Source: an uncultured Kineosporia sp. (GTDB lineage Bacteria > Actinomycetota > Actinomycetes > Actinomycetales > Kineosporiaceae). Taken from it: a DNA stretch of 10,149 nucleotides. The stretch lies in NCBI GenBank assembly GCA_937859855.1, contig CALMAR010000262.1, positions 1 through 10,149 of the forward strand. The letters are read 5' to 3'. This document shows positions 6,096 to 10,149 of the stretch, piece by piece. Numbering within the stretch: the first letter of the stretch is position 1; every line of letters begins with the position of its first letter. The notes beneath the pieces were generated by a model. That model had not been told where the DNA came from. It did no database searches and was given only the letters and a program-made list of their open reading frames with translations. The position numbers and the translations under genes were made by a program.

Positions 6096-6377
6096 ATGGT
6101 TTCCATGAACGCATCCGTCGGGTCTCTTCGCGCATGGTGGCTTTCTCCCCCACGGTCCGGTGCGGCACGATTGATCGCGCCTTACGAATACCGTCATCTC
6201 CGCTCCTTCTCGGCGGCCCACATCATTGGCGGCGCCGCTGCGGCCGCCGCCGGACTCATCTGCTTCTGCTACAGCGCCTACGGATGGGCAGCGTTCTTCC
6301 TGGGCATCGGAGTGCTGCATCTCGCGGGCGGAATCTGGTTTCTCAACGTTGCTCACAAGACCCGGGCGCGGCCCTGA
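6096..6377 (+). CDS. Small integral membrane protein with two transmembrane helices
   Basis: This encodes 93 residues from ATG 6096, or 90 from ATG 6105, which has the better Shine-Dalgarno spacing. The first 30 or so residues are polar, with the segment LIAPYEYRHLRSF just before the membrane. Two hydrophobic helices follow: about 40-61 (AAHIIGGAAAAAAGLICFCY) and about 63-84 (GWAAFFLGIGVLHLAGGIWF). They are joined by a very short turn, so both ends face the same side. The tail is short and basic (AHKTRARP). Small two-helix proteins of this kind are common in actinomycetes and mostly have no known function. It is divergent from the membrane-anchored protein gene, with about 500 bases between. 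Nothing in the sequence suggests a transporter or toxin role. Confidence 0.75.
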   Translation: MVSMNASVGSLRAWWLSPPRSGAARLIAPYEYRHLRSFSAAHIIGGAAAAAAGLICFCYSAYGWAAFFLGIGVLHLAGGIWFLNVAHKTRARP

Positions 6378-6633
6378 CCCACCCGTTGGCACTTCAGGAG
6401 GACATTGCCGCCAGCATCTGGAGCCGCTGCCGCATGTGGTCGGTTCTGACCTGGCTATGACAGGCCAGACAGTCGCAATGCGCCCTCCAAGACGGCTCCC
6501 AGCACTCCCGCTGGACATGGCGAGGACGACTAAAGCGGCAGAAAGAACAGCAGCGTTCAGCCCTCTTGGCTGCGAGTGACGCTCCCGATGGCATGCTGGC
6601 GGGCTTCGCACCAAGCAGTGTCAGCATTGACCG

Positions 6634-6978
6634 ATGCACCTGATCCGCGAATTGCTCGAGGCCGAACGTAACCAGGCTGTGGCGCGCCTGGCCGGCCTGA
6701 CCGGCGACTTCAACGATCTGGTGGACGCCTCCCGTGACGTCAACGCTGACGATGAGCATGACCCAGAGGGTGCGACTGTCGCGTTCGAAAGGGCGCAGGT
6801 TGCAGCGCTCGCGCGGCGGGCTCGGGCTCACGTGGCCGAGGTGGAGGAGGCAATAGCACGGCTAGCGGCCGGCACCTATGGGATCTGTGAGCGATGCGGA
6901 GAACCGGTAGGGAAAGCCCGGCTTGAGGCAAGACCGGCCGCACGCCGGTGCGTCCGATGCGCGGCCGCTGCACGTTGA
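6634..6978 (+). CDS. TraR/DksA-family C4 zinc-finger protein
   Basis: This encodes 114 residues. An N-terminal helical region (about 1-78) contains the acidic stretch VNADDEHDPEGAT (36-48). A C-terminal zinc finger follows, with Cys85-x2-Cys88 (CERC) and Cys106-x2-Cys109 (CVRC), and the intervening GEPVGKARLEARP typical of DksA/TraR proteins. Family members bind in or near the RNA polymerase secondary channel and modulate promoter activity. The actinobacterial short forms are less studied, so a direct DksA role is inferred. ATG 6634 is the only reasonable start because a stop lies two codons upstream. No Shine-Dalgarno is visible, so the mRNA may be leaderless or weakly translated. The gene converges on the SDR gene, with a hairpin between. 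The 256 bases upstream hold no gene I can support. Confidence 0.88.
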   Translation: MHLIRELLEAERNQAVARLAGLTGDFNDLVDASRDVNADDEHDPEGATVAFERAQVAALARRARAHVAEVEEAIARLAAGTYGICERCGEPVGKARLEARPAARRCVRCAAAAR

Positions 6979-7056
6979 CCATTGGCGACTGCGCGCTGGA
7001 CGGGACCCGCGGGCTCACTTGGACGTAAAAGGCCTCAGCGCCGTCCTCCGGCTGCA

Positions 7057-7086
7057 GACCAGCTCGGCCGGGGCGCCGGACTGGTC
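7057..7086. terminator. Hairpin between convergent zinc-finger and SDR genes, likely bidirectional terminator
   Basis: GACCAG (7057-7062) pairs with CTGGTC (7081-7086). Inside it CGGC (7065-7068) pairs with GCCG (7075-7078), with one T-G wobble, one mismatch and a 6-base loop. It starts 4 bases after the SDR stop on - and about 80 bases after the zinc-finger stop on +. No U-tract. Confidence 0.6.
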
Positions 7087-7090
7087 GAGA

Positions 7091-7909
7091 TCAAGTGCCC
7101 TGTGCCTCCTCCGCGACCGGCTGCCACTCGTTCCATCCGGCCAGGCGGGACTCGTAGTCCTTGGTGGCGATCCCCAGCGGGGTGACACCGAAGAAAGCCC
7201 GCAGTGGTGGCTGATCAGCGTCGACGATCTTCAAGATCGGCCCCCGGGTAGCGGCCGGGTCACCGGGCGTCATCGCCTTCCGCTGCTCGGCCCGCCGATC
7301 CCGGACGGCCTGATAGGCCGGGATCGGGTCGCTGCTACTGGACGACGGGCCCGACCAGTCGGTCGAGAACGGGCCCGGCTCAATCAAGGTGACGTTGATG
7401 CCGAAGTCGGCCACTTCCTGCGCGAGGGCCTGGGAAAGACCTTCCAGCGCCCACTTGGAGGCATGGTAGATCCCCACGTTGGGAAACGCTGTGATCCCGC
7501 CGATGCTGGACACCTGGATGATGTGCCCGGATCCCTGCTGACGCATGATCGGCAGGGCGGCCTGGGTCACCCACAATGCGCCGAACAGATTGGCCTCGAG
7601 CTGGGCCCGCGCCTCGTCCTCGGTCAGTTCCTCGACCATGCCGAAGTGCCCGTACCCCGCGTTGTTCACAACGACGTCCAGCCGGGTGAAGTGATCCGCA
7701 GCCTGCTGCACCGCCGTCACGGCGGCCGCCCGGTCGGTGACATCAAGGCGCAACGGCAACACGGCATCCCCATGCTTGGAGACCAGCTGATCCAGCGTGG
7801 AGGTATCGCGGGCGGTCGCAGCGACCCGGTCACCACGTTCGAGCGCGGCCTGCGCCCATTCGCGTCCGAAACCCTTCGATGCACCGGTGATCAACCATGT
7901 CTTAGGCAT
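7091..7909 (-). CDS. Short-chain dehydrogenase/reductase (SDR), classical type
   Basis: This encodes 272 residues and is full length for a classical SDR. Visible motifs are the cofactor loop TGASKGFG (8-15), DVTD (56-59), NNAG (82-85), Asn107, the catalytic Ser in VSSIGG (133-138), YHASK with Tyr148 and Lys152, and EPGP (177-180). Residues ATARD at 31-35 after the second strand place an Arg where NADP(H)-preferring enzymes often have one, so NADPH use is likely but not proven. The substrate cannot be told from sequence. The overall pattern resembles actinobacterial SDRs annotated only as oxidoreductases. A Ser run (SGPSSSSSDP, 186-195) lies in the substrate-loop region. The ATG at 7909 has at best a weak AGG upstream. 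No operon partner is present on its strand; upstream lies the MBL relic on the other strand. Confidence 0.9.
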   Translation of the reverse strand: MPKTWLITGASKGFGREWAQAALERGDRVAATARDTSTLDQLVSKHGDAVLPLRLDVTDRAAAVTAVQQAADHFTRLDVVVNNAGYGHFGMVEELTEDEARAQLEANLFGALWVTQAALPIMRQQGSGHIIQVSSIGGITAFPNVGIYHASKWALEGLSQALAQEVADFGINVTLIEPGPFSTDWSGPSSSSSDPIPAYQAVRDRRAEQRKAMTPGDPAATRGPILKIVDADQPPLRAFFGVTPLGIATKDYESRLAGWNEWQPVAEEAQGT

Positions 7910-8042
7910 GAACCGAAGCCTGTCATCGGTCCTCCCGGCTCGCTATTCCAGAACGGACCAGGTCACCAGCCGCCTGGTGCAGGTTCAAGGAACAGCACGA
8001 CCCGAGACATCTGGATGCCCGCGTCCAGCCCCCGGATCCGCG

Positions 8043-8514
8043 GCGCACAAGAACCTGATGCCCTACGCGGACCGGTGATCATCGCTGACGACGGAGTGGA
8101 GATACTGCCCGGCCTAGTCGCCATGGCCACGGCCGGCCACAGCCCCCGGCCATAACGTCTAACCGGATCACCCGCGGCGCGAAGACGATGATCTGCTGGG
8201 GCGACCTGTGCCACCATCAAGTGCTGCTGCTCAAGCGGCCCGAGTAGAGCTTCCAGTTCGATCATGACAAGCCGGCCGCGACGGCGCAGCGGCTGCGCAT
8301 CTACGACTACGTGGAGAGCCACCGCTACGAAGTGTTCGCCTACCACTTTCCGTTCCCTGGGCGCGGCCACCTCAAGCGAGAGGGCGACCAGTACACCTGG
8401 CTGCCCAGCCAACTCGAACTGACCCTGCCCAACGGCGTGGTGCGTGGCTTTCCCAGCGACTCGCCGCTGCGCGCCCACTCCTCGTCGGCCAAGAACACAT
8501 CGGCGCTCTCGTGA
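8043..8514 (+). pseudogene. Relic of a metallo-beta-lactamase-fold hydrolase, C-terminal half
   Basis: Three frames together give a recognisable MBL-fold C-terminal half. AHKNLMPYADR ends in TGA 8076-8078. The next frame gives VIIADDGVEILPGLVAMATA and GHSP. A third gives RITRGAKTMICWGDLCHHQV, then SFQFDHDKPAATAQRLRIYD, YEVFAYHFPFPGRGHLKREG and DQYTWLP. Removing one C from the run at 8143-8147 and one A at 8161-8162 restores GHSPGHNVYRITRG, the family's 'GHTPGH' metal motif in context. TAG at 8245-8247 sits where a Trp (TGG) is expected in 'PEW'. The WGDLCHH block and the His of YHFPFPG fit the later metal-binding motifs. The N-terminal half with HxHxDH is absent. The open frame after 'LP' runs to TGA 8512-8514 and is probably not original protein. 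Confidence 0.75.
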
Positions 8515-9479
8515 CCGGCCGAATCGACGTTCATGCTCACTTCGTCCCCGGCTTCTACCGGCAAGCCCTGATCGACGCGGGTCAGGACCATCCCGATGGC
8601 ATCAGGGCGATACCCGACTGGTCGGAAACGGCTCATCTCGAGCTGATGGACCGTTTGAACATAGCCACGGCAATGCTGTCGATCTCCTCGCCCGGCGTCC
8701 ACTTCGGAGATGCCGGGCAGGCCGTCGCGCTGGCCCGCCGGTGCAACGAGGAAGGAGCACGCCTGTCGGCCGGGCCCGGCGGGCGATTCGGCCACTTCGC
8801 GTGCCTGCCGGTCCCAGAGATCGGCGCCAGCGTGGCCGAGGCCCGCCGAGCGCTGGACGAACTGGGTGCTGACGGCATCGTGCTGCAGACCAATCACCGC
8901 GGTGTCTACCTGGGCAACCCGGTCCTTGCTCCGCTGTTCGACGAACTGAACGAGCGCGGCACGGTCATATTTCTGCACCCGACCTCCCCGCGCTGCGCAG
9001 CTGAACACCTCTCACTCGGCTACCCCCGGCCGATGCTCGAGTTCATGTTCGACACCACCCGCTCGGTGACCGACCTGATCCTGTCCGGCGCGGCCGAGCG
9101 CTACCCCAACCTGACGTTCATCGTCCCGCACGCCGGTGCGGCGCTGCCCGTCCTGGCCAACCGCATCGAACTGCTGCTGCCGCTTCTCACTCCGCCGGGG
9201 GCTCCCTCGAAGCCCAGTGTTCGCCAAGCGCTGCGCCGCCTCCACTTCGACCTGGCCGGCGCTCCAGTGCAGGAACTCCTCGGCGCACTCGGCGGGGTCG
9301 CTGACCCCAGACACCTGCACTACGGAAGCGACTACCCGTTCACGCCAGCCGAACCGGCCGTGCGCCTGGCCGGCATCCTGGACAACACCGACGACATCAG
9401 CGCACCGGCGCGGCAGGCCCTGATGAGCGAGAACTCGCTCGCCCTGTTCCCGCGGCTGAGTTCGCGATCCAGGAACTGA
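8511..9479 (+). CDS. Amidohydrolase of the ACMSD-like (amidohydrolase 2) family
   Basis: This encodes 322 residues. The metal-site pattern of the ACMSD/decarboxylase branch is complete: DVHAH with His8 and His10, FLHPTSP with His156, VPHAGAALP with His207, and GSDYPF with Asp274. The family folds as a TIM barrel binding one divalent metal. It includes aminocarboxymuconate semialdehyde decarboxylase, 6-methylsalicylate and resorcylate-type decarboxylases, and hydrolases. Which reaction this protein catalyses cannot be told. The segment around HPTSPRC is typical of many uncharacterised actinobacterial members. Start: GTG 8511 is the only start that keeps the essential HxH near the N-terminus. 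No Shine-Dalgarno is seen, and the codon overlaps the stop of the frame running through the MBL relic (GTGA), so translation may once have been coupled. It converges on the MarR gene. Confidence 0.87.
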   Translation: MTGRIDVHAHFVPGFYRQALIDAGQDHPDGIRAIPDWSETAHLELMDRLNIATAMLSISSPGVHFGDAGQAVALARRCNEEGARLSAGPGGRFGHFACLPVPEIGASVAEARRALDELGADGIVLQTNHRGVYLGNPVLAPLFDELNERGTVIFLHPTSPRCAAEHLSLGYPRPMLEFMFDTTRSVTDLILSGAAERYPNLTFIVPHAGAALPVLANRIELLLPLLTPPGAPSKPSVRQALRRLHFDLAGAPVQELLGALGGVADPRHLHYGSDYPFTPAEPAVRLAGILDNTDDISAPARQALMSENSLALFPRLSSRSRN

Positions 9480-9530
9480 AACGCCGGCGCTCGATCGCCA
9501 CCTCGGGATCGGAGCTCTCACCCAGGACGC

Positions 9531-9565
9531 CGGTGCGCACGACCCCACGGCCGGGCACCGCACCG
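9531..9565. terminator. Possible hairpin between convergent amidohydrolase and MarR genes
   Basis: CGGTGCG (9531-9537) is complementary to CGCACCG (9559-9565) with a 21-base loop. It lies in the 170-base gap where two convergent genes end, but the large loop and short stem make it a weak terminator candidate. Confidence 0.2.
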
Positions 9566-9649
9566 CCGGTCTTCAACGTCGGCGATACGGCCGGGAAACG
9601 GTGACATGATCAACGTGGGCTCATCATCGGCGGTGCGTCCGAGCCGTCG

Positions 9650-10138
9650 TCAGGGGTTGTACGCAAGCAGATGCAGACCCTGGAGGAACAGGGCGCGATC
9701 CGGCTCGCCGAGCGGTTCCAGCAATCGGGCCTGTACCCGGCGGGCCGCCGGGGACAGACTCGTCAGCTCGGCACGGGCCGGGTCAGCGATGGTGAGGATA
9801 CGGCGACGGCCATCAGCGGGATCACGTTGCCGCAGGACCGAGCCACGGGCCAGGAGCCGCTGCACGACGTCCGCCAGATTCGACTTGTCCAGCGCCGCCA
9901 GCTCTCCAACCGTTGTCTGGTCCAGACCGCTGGGGCTGGAGCTCAGCACGTTGAGCACCGCGTACTGGGGCGGGCTGATCACCCGGTGCATCTCCTGGCC
10001 CCAGAGGACCGCATGCACTTGCTGCGAGCGGCGCAGCAGGTGGCCGGGTGTGGTGTGGAGCGTCAGCAGGGGCAACGTCGCATCCGTCGGTGCCTGCACA
10101 TCACGGGCAGAGGGCGGCACATGCCCTGCGACAGCCAC
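9650..10138 (-). CDS. MarR-family transcriptional regulator
   Basis: This encodes 162 residues from GTG 10138. The MarR layout is clear: an N-terminal dimerisation helix (about 22-52, HTTPGHLLRRSQQVHAVLWG), then PPQYAVLNVLSSSPSGLDQT (56-75), the recognition region VGELAALDKSNLADVVQRLL (77-96), the wing RQRDPADGRRR (103-113) and a C-terminal dimerisation helix. MarR proteins usually repress their own or a neighbouring gene and release DNA when they bind small aromatic ligands. The natural target would be a divergent gene beyond the right edge. The amidohydrolase is convergent, so control of it is less likely. The true start may be the internal GTG at residue 14 (VQAPTDAT), because residues 1-13 are not typical. 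The frame is also open to the window edge, so a longer N-terminus cannot be ruled out. Confidence 0.88.
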   Translation of the reverse strand: MAVAGHVPPSARDVQAPTDATLPLLTLHTTPGHLLRRSQQVHAVLWGQEMHRVISPPQYAVLNVLSSSPSGLDQTTVGELAALDKSNLADVVQRLLARGSVLRQRDPADGRRRILTIADPARAELTSLSPAARRVQARLLEPLGEPDRALFLQGLHLLAYNP

Positions 10139-10149
10139 TCGCTGCAGAC

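Noticed and set aside
5596..6168. N-terminal extension of the membrane-anchored protein frame up to 6168
   Set aside because: The extension is Arg/Ser/Pro-rich and not protein-like. A transmembrane anchor and usable starts at 5583/5595 mark the true N-terminus.
6396..6420. AGGAGG followed by TTG as the start of a small gene
   Set aside because: The frame stops after about 15 codons and the spacing is too short; no protein-like content.
6923..8155. Long open frame on plus through the SDR region
   Set aside because: It is antisense to a clear SDR gene with all motifs. Only its last part (about 8078-8155) carries sense, as a piece of the MBL relic.
1..10149. CRISPR arrays, tRNA or rRNA genes, riboswitches, defence or biosynthetic clusters
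   Set aside because: No regularly spaced repeats, tRNA-like arms or known cluster enzymes were seen. The intact genes are functionally unrelated.

Overview
The window looks like chromosomal DNA of a high-GC actinomycete (Streptomyces or a relative). Codon third positions are strongly G/C. Secreted proteins have actinobacterial signal peptides. The TraR/DksA-type, MTHFR-like and PPOX-type sequences resemble families that are common in Streptomycetales and neighbouring orders. The exact genus cannot be read from the sequence. I see no rRNA, tRNA, CRISPR array or origin.

Left part (1-1880): mostly decayed DNA. The window opens inside the 3' end of a frameshifted PIN-domain (VapC-like) gene on +. 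It converges on an intact small secreted protein on - (169-705), and a strong hairpin lies between them. Upstream on - come a PPOX-fold flavoprotein relic (741-1198), a CPBP-type membrane protease relic (about 1232-1476) and an IS256-family relic (1477-1879). The IS relic still shows both transposase ends and imperfect terminal inverted repeats, but its middle has been deleted.

Centre (1929-6978): mostly intact genes. These are a lipoprotein alpha/beta hydrolase of the BAAT/acyl-CoA thioesterase type (+), an unidentified coding-like remnant (3254-3526, +), a non-canonical methylenetetrahydrofolate-reductase-like protein (-), a membrane-anchored protein of unknown function (-), a roughly 500-base stretch with no gene, a two-helix small membrane protein (+) and a TraR/DksA-type zinc-finger regulator (+).

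Right part (7091-10138): a short-chain dehydrogenase (-) that converges on the zinc-finger gene across a good hairpin, a decayed metallo-beta-lactamase-fold hydrolase (+) with several identifiable lesions, an intact ACMSD-like amidohydrolase (+) whose GTG start overlaps the stop of that relic, and a MarR-family regulator (-) at the right edge.

The genes do not form one evident pathway, and I found no convincing new multi-gene system. The notable feature is the density of recognisable gene relics (PIN, PPOX, CPBP, IS256, MBL) among intact genes. This suggests an eroding accessory region, or an organism that is losing genes.
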